A stretch of 64,000 nucleotides of DNA from Myxococcaceae bacterium (GTDB lineage Bacteria > Myxococcota_A > Polyangia > Polyangiales > Ga0077539): contig SCUS01000133.1 in NCBI GenBank assembly GCA_004297725.1, positions 310,001 through 374,000 on the forward strand, given 5' to 3'. The position numbers and the translations under genes were made by a program. Shown here in pieces: positions 24,851 through 34,157 of this stretch. Numbering within the stretch: the stretch's first letter is position 1; the number at the start of each line of letters is the position of its first letter. The notes beneath the pieces are model-generated. The model made no database searches. It saw only the letters and a program-made list of their open reading frames with translations, and had not been told where the DNA came from.

Positions 24851-26251
24851 ATGCGTCGACCCGATTCCATCGTTGGCCTCACCCTCCACCTCGCCCGCCA
24901 GCGCTTCGGCGCCGCCGCCGTACGGCGCTCGGCCCTCCTCGCGGGCGCCCTCGGGGTCGGCGCCGTCGCCCTCGCCGCGCTCCACCCCTGCGCCCCGACG
25001 CCTCCGCCGCCGGTAGCCCGCGCGCAGACCCGCGCCGTCGCGTGGTCGCTCGGTCACTGCGCCACCAGACGCGTCGCGTGCGTCACCGACGCCATGTGCG
25101 GCGCCGGCGATCGATGCGTCGACCCGCTGCGCCTGGGCGCTCGCATCCGCGAGGTCGCCCCCCGGGACGAGAGCGTCAACGTCTACCCTCACCTCGCGGT
25201 CGACGGCGACGGCTACGGCGTCGTGTGGACCGCCGTGAGCGAGGAGACCGCGGACATCTGGTTCGCGCGCCTCGACGCCGAGGGCAGGCGCCGCGGCGCC
25301 CCGGTGCAGCTCACCCGCGGAGGAGCCTTGCGGCTGCGTCCTCGCCTCGCCCGCGGCCCGGCGGGCTGGGCCGTCGGCTGGCTCGACGTGAGCGAAGACG
25401 GCATCGCCAGCCAGGTGCTGCGCCTCGATCCCAGCGGCCGGCCGCAGGGCGCTCCGGTCTCGCTCGACGGCGACCTCGCGGTGCTCTCCACCGTCGTCGC
25501 CGCGGGGCCGCAATACGGGGTCGGGTATTTCTCCGCCAGCGCGTCCAGCCAGATCAGCGTGCGCCTCGCGCGCTTCGGTCAGGATGGCGCGATCGCCGCG
25601 CCCGTCACCGTCGCCGCCAACCAGCTCGTGCTCGGCATGGTCGGCCTCGCCCCCCTCGGCGACGGCTTCTCCGTCGGCTGGAACCACTTCGTGCCCCGCG
25701 ACGAGCGCGCCGAGACCTTCGTCGCCCGCGTCTCGGCCGGCGGCGCCGTCGCTCCCTCGGTGCGCCTCGACGCTCACGCGGGACGCAACGGCTCGATCGC
25801 CCTCGACGCCGTCGACGGCCAGGTGGGCGCCGTCTGGGAAGACCAGTTCGACGACGCCGACGACACCTTCCGCAACGGCCTGGCCTTCGGCGGAGTCTCC
25901 AGCTCGGGCGCGGCGCTGCCCCGCAAGGCCGTGACCGACCGCCGCGCGTTGAACGTCGAGCCCTCGCTGGTCGCCGCGGGAGCCCAGCACGGCCTGGTGT
26001 TCACCCGCCTCGACGACGAGACCCCGACGGTGCAGTTCGGCCGGCTCGACGCCTCCGGGGCCCTCGTCGGCTCGCTCACCCAGCTCAACGGCCGCGCCTC
26101 CCTCGGCGCCCTCGGCACCCTCGCCTGGAACGGCCGGGGCTACGCCGCCGCCTGGACCCAGCTCGACACCGACGGCATCACCCTGCGCTTCGCCCGCCTC
26201 GACGCCAACGGTCGCCGCGTCGGCGCGGAGGTGCCCATCAGCGCGCATTGA
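24851..26251 (+). CDS. Secreted repeat protein, probable beta-propeller
   Basis: This 466-residue protein starts at ATG 24851 behind AGGAG. A hydrophobic stretch at about 22-45 (RRSALLAGALGVGAVALAAL) looks like a signal or anchor. A short Cys-bearing segment (RVACVTDAMCGAGDRCVDP) follows. The rest is built of repeats of about 45-55 residues with the motif GYGVVWTxxxxxxxxIxxxRLDAxG, for example WFARLDAEGRR, QVLRLDPSGRP, RLARFGQDGAI and RFARLDANGRR. This is typical of secreted propeller-like proteins of unknown function in myxobacteria. No catalytic residues are evident. Confidence 0.8.
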   Translation: MRRPDSIVGLTLHLARQRFGAAAVRRSALLAGALGVGAVALAALHPCAPTPPPPVARAQTRAVAWSLGHCATRRVACVTDAMCGAGDRCVDPLRLGARIREVAPRDESVNVYPHLAVDGDGYGVVWTAVSEETADIWFARLDAEGRRRGAPVQLTRGGALRLRPRLARGPAGWAVGWLDVSEDGIASQVLRLDPSGRPQGAPVSLDGDLAVLSTVVAAGPQYGVGYFSASASSQISVRLARFGQDGAIAAPVTVAANQLVLGMVGLAPLGDGFSVGWNHFVPRDERAETFVARVSAGGAVAPSVRLDAHAGRNGSIALDAVDGQVGAVWEDQFDDADDTFRNGLAFGGVSSSGAALPRKAVTDRRALNVEPSLVAAGAQHGLVFTRLDDETPTVQFGRLDASGALVGSLTQLNGRASLGALGTLAWNGRGYAAAWTQLDTDGITLRFARLDANGRRVGAEVPISAH

Positions 26252-26275
26252 CCCCGGTGGTTCACCCCCCGGGGT
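26251..26275 (+). terminator. GC-rich hairpin after the propeller-like gene
   Basis: A 7-bp perfect stem (ACCCCGG/CCGGGGT) with an 11-base loop begins at the last base of the stop codon. No T-tract follows, so termination by this hairpin is only plausible. The remaining gap to the protease gene at 26390 holds its ribosome site. Confidence 0.4.
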
Positions 26276-26389
26276 AAGCCGTAGTAGCGTCCGCCCCGCC
26301 TCTGTCTCCGCCGTCGGGCGCACGCCCGCCGGTCGGGACGCCCGCGCATCGCCCACCCAACGTCCCCGTTGAAGGAGCTATTCCTCCCC

Positions 26390-29300
26390 ATGGCCCGTAC
26401 TCCGGTACTTCGCACCCCCTGGCGCTCGCTCGCGGTGCTCTGCCTCACCGCCCTCTCGGCCGGTGGCATGGACTGCGCGCAGGAGCGCGACCCCATCAAC
26501 CGAGTCCGCGAGAACGCGCTGCCGAAGTCGTTCTTCGTCGGCGCCAACTACACCGACCAGGCCGACGACCCGGAGTTCTACGCGAACAACTTCGTCGTCG
26601 ACGGCACCGCCGACAACTCGATGATGCCCGTCGGCACCTACGACGACGTCGACCGCATCCGCTGGGAGGTCCAGGAGGACTTCCTGCTGGCGCGCAAGTC
26701 GTACGAGTACGTCGAGGGCAGCGAGGGCCGCGCCGCGGGCGCGCAGCGCACCCCGCACGGCGTCATCGTCGCGGCGTACCGCATCGAGAGCCACTTCGAC
26801 CAGCGCCGCGCGTACAACCCGACCACCGGCGAGGAGATCAACGTCGTCGAGGAGAACGTCACCGACCGGCGGTGGCACCAGCGCGATTTCATCCGCGTCG
26901 ACTGGTCGCGCAACCTCGTGAACAACCCCGACTGGTCGTGGGTCTGGTACGGCTCGGTCTTCGGCGAGATGTCCTTCTCCCCGGTGGCCTGGAACGAGAC
27001 CAACCCCGCCTCGCCGGACGCCAACAACTTCTGCGAGATGACCGCCGGCATGGTGCGCGACACCACCACCGGCGCCTGCGTGGCCGCGACCAACCCGCGC
27101 AACCACCCCGGCGGCTACCTGGACATCACCTCGAAGTGGCTCGTCAACCCGGAGAACTCCAGCCTCTTCGAAGAGCCGATTCCCACCTGCCTCATCGCCA
27201 ACTTCTTCGCCAACGGCCCGGTCTACTCCTGCGCCCAGCAGGAGACCGTCATCCGCACCTCCTTCCGCCGCGTGGAGGATCGCGACTTCGAGCCGCTGGA
27301 GCTCACCCGGCAGCCCTACGACCTCGTCGGCGGGCCGCGCGCCGAGCGCAACGGCTATGACCCCGGATACGGCCTCGTCGACCACAACTTCCACCGCTTC
27401 GCGATGATCCACAACCTCTGGCAGAGGTCGCACCTCTCGCCCGCGGTCGAGTGCAGCGTCAACGCCGACGCCGACAACGACGGCACCGCCGACGCCTGCG
27501 GCAGCTCCTCCAGCGCCGAGCGCGCGGGCTCGCAGTGCGACGTCATCATGCACCGCTGCACGATCCCGTACCGCCGCCGCGAGGTGCGCCCGATCGCCTA
27601 CTACACCAACACCGACATGCCCCCGGAGATGCAGGACCACGTGGTGGTCCCCGGCGCCGAGGGCAACGACACGTACCGCTTCCCGACGCCCGCCGAGGTG
27701 GCCTCCAACCGCTTCGTCCGCGGCGCCTCGGAGGACATCATCGACTCCTGGAACCGCGCGATCATGTCCGCGATCGCCAACTCCCGCGAGGTCGAGTGCC
27801 GCCGCACCGGCGGCGACCGCGCGGCCTGCCACGCGCAGTACTTCGACAACGCCGTCGAGCCCCAGGGCGACGCCGCCTGGCTCGCCGAGCGGCCGAAGAG
27901 CAGCAACGGCCCCGCGGTGGTCATCTGCCACAACCCCGTGCGCGCCGACGACTCCTCCGCCTGCCGCGAGCCCGGCTACGCCGCCCGCCTCGGCGACGTG
28001 CGCTTCAACCACATCACGTACATCCCGGGCCGCACCCGCGCGCCCTTCGGCGGCATCGCCCACTGGGGCTTCGACCCGCTCACCGGCGAGGTCGTCTCCA
28101 ACGGCGGCACCAACATCGGCCGCTCGGCCGAGTACGCCGCCGCCCAGCAGCGCGACTTCATCCTCCTCGCCCTCGGCGAGCTCGACGTCACGGACTATGT
28201 GAACGGCGCCGCCTCGACGCGCTTCGCCAACGTGGTGCGCAACCCCGCGAGCCAGCAGCGCCGGCGCTTCAGCGACCAGGACATCGCCCAGCGCGTGCTC
28301 GCGGTCAACGGCACCAACGCCGCCCGCGACCTCGGGCTCCGCGCCCAGGCGCAGGCCTCCCCCGCCGCCGCGCTCGCGCAGCACGACCGCACCTTCCAGG
28401 ACTCCGCCCCGGTTGGGCCCAGCGCCACCCGCACGGCGGCGCGCGTCGAGGCCAACCAGGCCGCGCTGCGCAACACCACCCTCGAGGCCGACATGGTCGA
28501 CGAGAGCTGGCTCGCCAACCTCGGCTTCGACCCCCGCTCGCAGCGCACCCAGTCGCTGCTCGACCAGGCCTCGCCGCTGCGCCGGATGGACCCGGAGGTC
28601 GCCGAGACCACCTGGCACTCGCTGCTGCAGCGCCTCGAGCACCGCGGGTTCTGCTTCCAGGACATGGGCGCCGCGCCGATGATCGGGAGCGTCGACCTGC
28701 AGGGCGTCGCGCGGTACTTCGCGCGCAAGTACGCCGCCGCCTCGCCCGCCGAGCGCTCCCGGCGCATCTACAACGACCTGCGCATCGAGGCCTACAAGGG
28801 CATCGCGCTGCACGAGATCGGCCACTCGCTCGGGCTCTACCACGTGCCCGTGTCGAGCTACGACTCGATGAACTACAACCCGCAGTACTGGCAGCTGCGC
28901 ACGCGCAACGGCGCGGCCACGCAGACCTGCACGCCGGTGTGCACTGTGAACAACTGCACCAACACCCGCAACGCCGACCAGAACCAGGACAACTGCATGG
29001 GTCCGCGGTACCTCGACCCGGCCTCGGACGAGGAGCTCGGCCTCGCGGAGGGCTCGGAGCCGCACGCGGGCATCGACTACTTCGGCAACACCTCCGTCAT
29101 GGAGTACCAGTGGGAGCGCTTCGACGAGACCGTCGGCATCGGGTCGTATGACCACTACGCGATGGGCATCCTCTACGGCCGCGTGCTCGAGACCATGGAG
29201 TCCGACCCCGCCCGCGGCGGCATGACCCCGGAGCGGCAGAACGACTACGGCCAGCGGCTCGTCACGCAGCTCTCGGACCTCGACCAGATCCGCTGGGACG

Positions 29301-30961
29301 ACCCGGTGCTCGACGGCGGCGCGCAGGTGCTGCCGATCCACTACACCGAGCTCGCCCGGCAGATGGCGATCTTCGACCCGGCGCAGTGCCGCGACGCCAC
29401 CCCCGAGGAGAAGGCCCGCTACGCCTGGCGCCTCGTCGACGGCAAGATCTGCCGCCTCCACCCGCGCGACCACGCGGCGATGGTCGACTTCGAGACCGGC
29501 CCCGTGTCCGCGGGCTCCACCCGCGACGCGCCCTCGTGGCGCACCCGGGCGAACGCCAACACCGGCGGCAACCACCTGCGCTGGGGCTACCGCGTCGCCT
29601 GGGACATCGGCACGGGCTACCCCCACATCAACTACTTCGACCAGGGCGCGGACGTCTACGAGGTCACCCAGTCGAGCATCCGCAAGTACGAGCTGACCTA
29701 CCCCTCGCTCTACTTCCGCCGCAACAACCGCGAGTTCTCGCAGTGGGGCATCCCCGCGTACCTCTCGCGCAACATCTTCCGACGCCTGCGCGGCTACCAC
29801 TGGAGCGTGGCGCGCGACTCGGCCTACTACAGCTCGGCGTTCAGCCCGGCGACCTACCAGCAGGTCGCGCGCGACGACAACTGGATGCGCCCGCTCATCA
29901 TGGCGGGCACGGACATCTTCGACTTCTTCGCGAAGGTCATCCTCCGCCCCGAGGCGGGCCTCTTCGAGCAGATGCCCGCGGCCGACGCGCTCCCCGGGCG
30001 GCGCCCGCTCTTCGACGCGGCCGAGGCGGGCAGCGACCTCACGCCCGACTTCGAGATCGGCCTCGTCGACGGCCGCTTCATCGGCGAGGAGTACGACAAC
30101 CGCGTGGGCGGCTCGTGGGACTACCACTCGTACCTGATCCACGCGGGCTCGTACCCGGAGAAGCCCATCGCGGCGATCATGCTGACCGACACGCGGCCGA
30201 CCTTCTCGTCGATCTCGCGCGGGCTCTACCTCGACGGCCGGGAGTTCCAGGTGAACTTCCGCACCGACATGCCGCAGGCCTTCGACCGCCTGCTCGGCGG
30301 CGTGCTCGCGGAGGACTGGGACACCGTCGCCATGCACGTCCCGACCGTCCCGGTCGGCGGCACCGCCGGGCTCCCGGCGCTCGAGCCCAGCGTGCTCCCG
30401 CTCTGGACCGTCGGGAGCCGCACCGCCCCCGCGGAGCCCCGCCGCCCCGCCGGCTCGCGGCTGCTCTTCCCCAACATCGGGTACCGCCAGCAGCTCCCGA
30501 TGGTCGTGTGGTCGATGCTGTTCTCCTCGCTCAACAGCAACCTCGACACCATCCACCGCATGCGCGTCTACACCGAGGGTGGCCCGGAGTCCGTGGACAT
30601 CGCCGAGAGCGAGCGCACGCGCTTCCGCAACCCCGAGACGGGCATCACCTACGTCGCTCGGCGCTACGGCCCCGACTCGGTCGACGGCGAGGCCATCGAC
30701 AGCGGCATCGCGTCGCGCATGATCGCCCACGCCAACGAGCTCCTGGTGGCCGCCTACCAGGTGCGCGTCGACGAGCGCGACCAGCCGGTCTACAACCCCG
30801 ACGGCTCGGTCGACGCCGTGCTGCTCCGCGGCCAGCTCGTGCCGGCCAACGCCGACAGCCAGCGCCACACCATCGCCGTGACGCGCTTCCGCAACTACGT
30901 CGGCCTGATCGACGCCACCCGCTACGCCTCGCGCCTCCTCGGGTACGGCACGCTCCGCTGA
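26390..30961 (+). CDS. Very large secreted zinc metalloprotease, metzincin-like
   Basis: This 1523-residue exported protein carries HEIGHSLGLYH (H808, H812 and H818 as zinc ligands, E809 as base). A Met-turn SMNY (M827) follows at metzincin spacing. I chose ATG 26390 because GAAGGAG lies 12 bases upstream; a TTG at 26369 would put that site inside the gene. The N-terminus has a short signal ending near GGMDC, a possible but non-canonical lipidation site. Long regions before and after the catalytic core are rich in Asn, Arg and Tyr and match no domain I know; residues 840-880 contain six Cys. It is likely an outer-membrane or extracellular protease. Substrate is unknown. Confidence 0.85.
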   Translation: MARTPVLRTPWRSLAVLCLTALSAGGMDCAQERDPINRVRENALPKSFFVGANYTDQADDPEFYANNFVVDGTADNSMMPVGTYDDVDRIRWEVQEDFLLARKSYEYVEGSEGRAAGAQRTPHGVIVAAYRIESHFDQRRAYNPTTGEEINVVEENVTDRRWHQRDFIRVDWSRNLVNNPDWSWVWYGSVFGEMSFSPVAWNETNPASPDANNFCEMTAGMVRDTTTGACVAATNPRNHPGGYLDITSKWLVNPENSSLFEEPIPTCLIANFFANGPVYSCAQQETVIRTSFRRVEDRDFEPLELTRQPYDLVGGPRAERNGYDPGYGLVDHNFHRFAMIHNLWQRSHLSPAVECSVNADADNDGTADACGSSSSAERAGSQCDVIMHRCTIPYRRREVRPIAYYTNTDMPPEMQDHVVVPGAEGNDTYRFPTPAEVASNRFVRGASEDIIDSWNRAIMSAIANSREVECRRTGGDRAACHAQYFDNAVEPQGDAAWLAERPKSSNGPAVVICHNPVRADDSSACREPGYAARLGDVRFNHITYIPGRTRAPFGGIAHWGFDPLTGEVVSNGGTNIGRSAEYAAAQQRDFILLALGELDVTDYVNGAASTRFANVVRNPASQQRRRFSDQDIAQRVLAVNGTNAARDLGLRAQAQASPAAALAQHDRTFQDSAPVGPSATRTAARVEANQAALRNTTLEADMVDESWLANLGFDPRSQRTQSLLDQASPLRRMDPEVAETTWHSLLQRLEHRGFCFQDMGAAPMIGSVDLQGVARYFARKYAAASPAERSRRIYNDLRIEAYKGIALHEIGHSLGLYHVPVSSYDSMNYNPQYWQLRTRNGAATQTCTPVCTVNNCTNTRNADQNQDNCMGPRYLDPASDEELGLAEGSEPHAGIDYFGNTSVMEYQWERFDETVGIGSYDHYAMGILYGRVLETMESDPARGGMTPERQNDYGQRLVTQLSDLDQIRWDDPVLDGGAQVLPIHYTELARQMAIFDPAQCRDATPEEKARYAWRLVDGKICRLHPRDHAAMVDFETGPVSAGSTRDAPSWRTRANANTGGNHLRWGYRVAWDIGTGYPHINYFDQGADVYEVTQSSIRKYELTYPSLYFRRNNREFSQWGIPAYLSRNIFRRLRGYHWSVARDSAYYSSAFSPATYQQVARDDNWMRPLIMAGTDIFDFFAKVILRPEAGLFEQMPAADALPGRRPLFDAAEAGSDLTPDFEIGLVDGRFIGEEYDNRVGGSWDYHSYLIHAGSYPEKPIAAIMLTDTRPTFSSISRGLYLDGREFQVNFRTDMPQAFDRLLGGVLAEDWDTVAMHVPTVPVGGTAGLPALEPSVLPLWTVGSRTAPAEPRRPAGSRLLFPNIGYRQQLPMVVWSMLFSSLNSNLDTIHRMRVYTEGGPESVDIAESERTRFRNPETGITYVARRYGPDSVDGEAIDSGIASRMIAHANELLVAAYQVRVDERDQPVYNPDGSVDAVLLRGQLVPANADSQRHTIAVTRFRNYVGLIDATRYASRLLGYGTLR

Positions 30962-31005
30962 GCGCTGCTGCCTCCGACGCATCGCCGCGATAGAGTGTCG
31001 CGGCG

Positions 31006-31923
31006 ATGATCCCTCCTGGCGCACGCCGCCGCACCTCCCTGCTCCTCCTCGCCACCGCCCTCGGGCTCGGTTGCATCTTCAGCGCCCGCCGGGCCGCCAC
31101 CGACTCGGCCGACGGCGCGCCCCGCTGGATCGCCCTCCGCGACCGCGCTCCCTCGGACGGCGGCGTGCCGGACGCGCCCGCCCCCCGCAGCGCGGCCGGG
31201 CCTGCGGTGATCGACCGCGCGACGCTGCCCCGCTGCCCCGAAGGGTCGGTCTACGTCCCGGGCGGACGCTTCTCCATGGGCAGCCCCGAGGGACAGGGCG
31301 CGCCCGACGAGCACCCGCAGCACACCGTGCTGCTGCGCGGGTACTGCCTCGACCGCACCGAGGTCACCGTCGACGCGTACACCCGCTGCGTGCGCGCGGG
31401 CGCCTGCACCCGCCCGGTGGCCACGCTGCCCGAGGGGGCGCAGCCGGTGTCGGGCGTCGACTGGCACCAGTCCGAGGGCTTCTGCCGCTACGTCGGCGGC
31501 AGGCTGCCCACCGAGGCCGAGTGGGAGTTCGCCGCGCGCGGCACCGACGGCCGCCGCTACCCCTGGGGCAACGACGACCCCGCCAGCTGCGAGCGCCTCG
31601 ACTGGACCTTCGGCAACGAGAGCTGCGGCGGCGTCGGCCCGAGCGCCGTGGGCACGCACCCGACCGGCGCGTCGCCCTTCGGCGTGCTCGACCTCTCGGG
31701 CAACGTCTGGGAGTGGACCGCGGACTGGTACGCCCGCTCCTACGACGCCGCGATGCAGGAGAACCCCGCGGGGCCCGCCGAGGGCTCGGCGCGCGTCACC
31801 CGCGGCGGAGGCTTCAACAACGACCAGGTCGAGCGGCAGCGCGCCACCTTCCGCGAGGGGCAGCACCCCAACTTCCATGACTACGACCTGGGCGTGCGCT
31901 GCGCGTACGACCCGAGCTCGTAG
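31006..31923 (+). CDS. SUMF1/FGE-fold lipoprotein or secreted protein
   Basis: This 305-residue protein has an N-terminal signal (SLLLLATALGLGC) that may be lipidated at the Cys. A SUMF1 (formylglycine-generating enzyme) fold covers about residues 75-300: FSMGSPEGQGAPDEHPQHTV, YCLDRTEVTVDAYTRCV, LPTEAEWEFAARG, RRYPWGND, LDLSGNVWEWTADWY and VTRGGGFNN. I do not see the SxRCxxRN-type active-site segment near the C-terminus; it ends DLGVRCAYD. It probably belongs to the broad non-FGE part of the family. The sulfatase at 45463 is too distant to assume a link. Confidence 0.85.
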   Translation: MIPPGARRRTSLLLLATALGLGCIFSARRAATDSADGAPRWIALRDRAPSDGGVPDAPAPRSAAGPAVIDRATLPRCPEGSVYVPGGRFSMGSPEGQGAPDEHPQHTVLLRGYCLDRTEVTVDAYTRCVRAGACTRPVATLPEGAQPVSGVDWHQSEGFCRYVGGRLPTEAEWEFAARGTDGRRYPWGNDDPASCERLDWTFGNESCGGVGPSAVGTHPTGASPFGVLDLSGNVWEWTADWYARSYDAAMQENPAGPAEGSARVTRGGGFNNDQVERQRATFREGQHPNFHDYDLGVRCAYDPSS

Positions 31924-31935
31924 GCTGACGCCCCG

Positions 31936-32961
31936 ATGGTGCGCCCGGTCTCCAACCCCCCGAACCCGTGGAGCAGCACCGCGGTCGAGTACTTCGAGGA
32001 GGTCCCGCCGGCGAAGCTGGAGATCTTCGAGGAGGAGGCGCGCTCCATCGTCTCGGGCAACGACAGCCCGGACATCCCCTTCCGCTGGAGCCTCAACCCC
32101 TACCGCGGCTGCATCCACGGCTGCGCCTACTGCTACGCGCGCACCTCGCACCAGTACCTCGGCTTCGGCGCGGGCACCGACTTCGACCGCAAGATCGTCG
32201 TGAAGACCAACGCCCCGGCGCTCTTGAAGGCCGCCTTCGACAAGAAGAGCTGGGACGGCGGGACCATCACCTTCTCGGGCAACACCGACTGCTACCAGCC
32301 CATCGAGGCGAGCTACCAGCTCACCCGTCGCTGCCTCGAGCTCTGCCTGGAGTACCGCAACCCTGTCGCGATCATCACCAAGAGCGCCCTGGTGCAGCGC
32401 GACGCGGCGCTGCTCGCCGAGCTCTCGAAGGTCACCATGGTGCGGGTGTTCGTGAGCCTCGCCTTCGCCGACGAGGCGCAGGCCCGCGCGGTGGAGCCCT
32501 GGGCCTCCTCGGTTGCGCGTCGGCTGGAGTCGCTGCGGGTGCTCACCGACGCGGGCGTCGCCTGCGGCGTGGCGGTGGCGCCGATCATCCCCGGGCTCAA
32601 CGACGACCAGGCCGCGAGGGTGCTCTCCATGGCCCATGCGCACGGCGCGCGGCGGGCCTTCATGCAGATGGTGCGGCTGCCCGCGGAGGTGCTGCCGGTC
32701 TTCGAGGAGCGCATGGCGGAGGCCTTCCCCGACCGGGCGAGGCGCATCGACCACGCCATCGTGGAGCTCCGCGGAGGGCGCAAGAACGACCCGCGTTTCG
32801 GCAGCCGGATGCGAGGCCACGGCCCTCGCTGGGAGGCCATCACCGGCCTGTTTGAGGCGCAGTGCCGACGCCTCGGGATGAACGAGAGCGAGGCGGGGGA
32901 GGACGAGGGAGAGAAGACCTTCCGGCGGCCGAGCCGGCAGGGGAGCCTCTTCGGCGACTGA
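31936..32961 (+). CDS. Radical SAM protein of the PA0069 / SPL-like family
   Basis: This 341-residue protein has the iron-sulfur motif CIHGCAYC, a CxxxCxxC triad in NPYRGCIHGCAYCYAR. The barrel segments follow the family closely: GTDFDRKIVVKTNAP, TITFSGNTDCYQPIE, RNPVAIITKSALVQRD and CGVAVAPIIPGLNDDQ. The PA0069 family is related to spore photoproduct lyase, but the reaction is not known. It starts 12 bp after the SUMF1 gene, so they may share a transcript. It ends flush with the opposite-strand transporter gene (32961/32962). Confidence 0.92.
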   Translation: MVRPVSNPPNPWSSTAVEYFEEVPPAKLEIFEEEARSIVSGNDSPDIPFRWSLNPYRGCIHGCAYCYARTSHQYLGFGAGTDFDRKIVVKTNAPALLKAAFDKKSWDGGTITFSGNTDCYQPIEASYQLTRRCLELCLEYRNPVAIITKSALVQRDAALLAELSKVTMVRVFVSLAFADEAQARAVEPWASSVARRLESLRVLTDAGVACGVAVAPIIPGLNDDQAARVLSMAHAHGARRAFMQMVRLPAEVLPVFEERMAEAFPDRARRIDHAIVELRGGRKNDPRFGSRMRGHGPRWEAITGLFEAQCRRLGMNESEAGEDEGEKTFRRPSRQGSLFGD

Positions 32962-34029
32962 CTAACGGGGGCGAGGCGCCGGGGGCTCGCGGGAGATGCG
33001 CATCATCCCGCTCAGGCGGTTCTCGTCCTCGTGCTCACGCTCGGCGTCGGCCCAGCTCTCTCGGATCTTCGCCGCCACGTAGAGGCTCGGGAAGGAGAGG
33101 AACAAGCCCACGAGGCCGAAGAGGTGCTCGAAGAGGATGAGCGACGTGATGATCACGAAGCCCGGCAGCTTCACGTGCTGCGCGGTCAGCCGCGGAGAGA
33201 GGTAGTAGCTCTCGATCTTGTGCAGCACGAAGGTGCTCGCGAAGAAGACCCCGACGCCGACCATCCCCTTGTGCGTGTAGGCCAGCACCGCCATCACGGC
33301 GCCCGACACGACCCCGCCCACCACCGGGATCAGGCCCATCACGAAGAGGAACACCATCAGCGCCGGGATGCTCGGGAAGCGCATCAGCAGCAGCACCGGG
33401 AGCGTGAGCAGCGTGTTCACGAGCGCGACGATCACCTGGAGCTTGGCGGTGATGGCGATCGCGTCGCAGAGGTAGCTGAAGTACCGCATCATGATGCGCG
33501 GCGGGGAGTCTTCGCCCAGCGACTCGCGCCAGCGCTCGAGCTCGCGGTTTTCGATGAGGAAGACCACCGACAGGATGAGCCCGATGAGCACGTAGATGGC
33601 GCTCTTGCCGACCGAACCGAGGAAGCCCACCACGTTGCCCGCGTAGTGCTGGGCGCGCTCGAGGCCCTGCGACGCGTGCTCGCTGACGGTGTGCTCCCAG
33701 CCTCGCGCCTGGAGCCACTCTCGCAGGTGGTGAAACTGCCCCTCGATCTCCGACCGGAGCTGCGGCACCGCCGGGACGACCCGCGTGTATCCGAGGAAGG
33801 ACAGCAGCGCGAGGGCGCAGACCGCGAGCACCACCTGGCCCAGCACGGCCACGGCGATGGGCACCTGGAAGCGCGCGTTGAGCCACTTCGCGCCCGCCCC
33901 GAGCGCCCGCTCGAACAGCACGAAGAACACCAGCAGCACCGCCAGGTGGCGGAAGACGAAGAGCAACCCGAGGAAGAGCGCCAGGACGAAGATCCGCCGC
34001 ACGTTGCGGTCGGTGAACACCATTCGCAT
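32962..34029 (-). CDS. AI-2E family membrane transporter
   Basis: This 355-residue protein has the seven to eight membrane helices and closing signature of the AI-2E family: FVLALFLGLLFVF, a soluble insert at about 80-140, VGKSAIYVLIGLILSVVFLI, LMVFLFVMGLIPVVGGVVSGAVM and YYLSPRLTAQHVKLPGFV. Family members export or exchange small solutes (AI-2, Na+, H+), but most are uncharacterised. The start is one of two nearby ATGs at 34029 and 34023; neither has a good ribosome site. The divergent Cys-rich lipoprotein gene begins 128 bp away. Confidence 0.87.
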   Translation of the reverse strand: MRMVFTDRNVRRIFVLALFLGLLFVFRHLAVLLVFFVLFERALGAGAKWLNARFQVPIAVAVLGQVVLAVCALALLSFLGYTRVVPAVPQLRSEIEGQFHHLREWLQARGWEHTVSEHASQGLERAQHYAGNVVGFLGSVGKSAIYVLIGLILSVVFLIENRELERWRESLGEDSPPRIMMRYFSYLCDAIAITAKLQVIVALVNTLLTLPVLLLMRFPSIPALMVFLFVMGLIPVVGGVVSGAVMAVLAYTHKGMVGVGVFFASTFVLHKIESYYLSPRLTAQHVKLPGFVIITSLILFEHLFGLVGLFLSFPSLYVAAKIRESWADAEREHEDENRLSGMMRISREPPAPRPR

Positions 34030-34090
34030 CACGGCCCGGGAGGGTACACCCCGCCCCGCGCCGCTCCCCCGCTTTCTCCAGCGGTCCGCA

Positions 34091-34103
34091 CCCACACTGT
34101 GGG
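34091..34103. promoter_or_regulatory. 13-bp perfect palindrome in a divergent intergenic region
   Basis: CCCACACTGTGGG (6-bp arms, 1-base centre) lies between the divergent AI-2E and Cys-rich lipoprotein genes. It could bind a dimeric regulator, but there is only one copy and no clear promoter near it. Confidence 0.25.
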
Positions 34104-34157
34104 CCATCACCCGGATGTGCGGCGGGGGCGTCTAAGCCTTCGACATCGACACCGAAC

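Noticed and set aside
26378..31024. A long open frame of about 1500 codons on the minus strand opposite the protease gene
   Set aside because: It is a shadow of high-GC codon bias. The translation is low-complexity Val/Ala/Arg/His without domains, while the plus frame has a catalytic motif and a ribosome site.
31006..31923. True formylglycine-generating enzyme for the sulfatase at 45463
   Set aside because: The SUMF1 fold is clear but the active-site Cys segment of FGE is not seen, the protein is exported, and the sulfatase lacks CxPSR.
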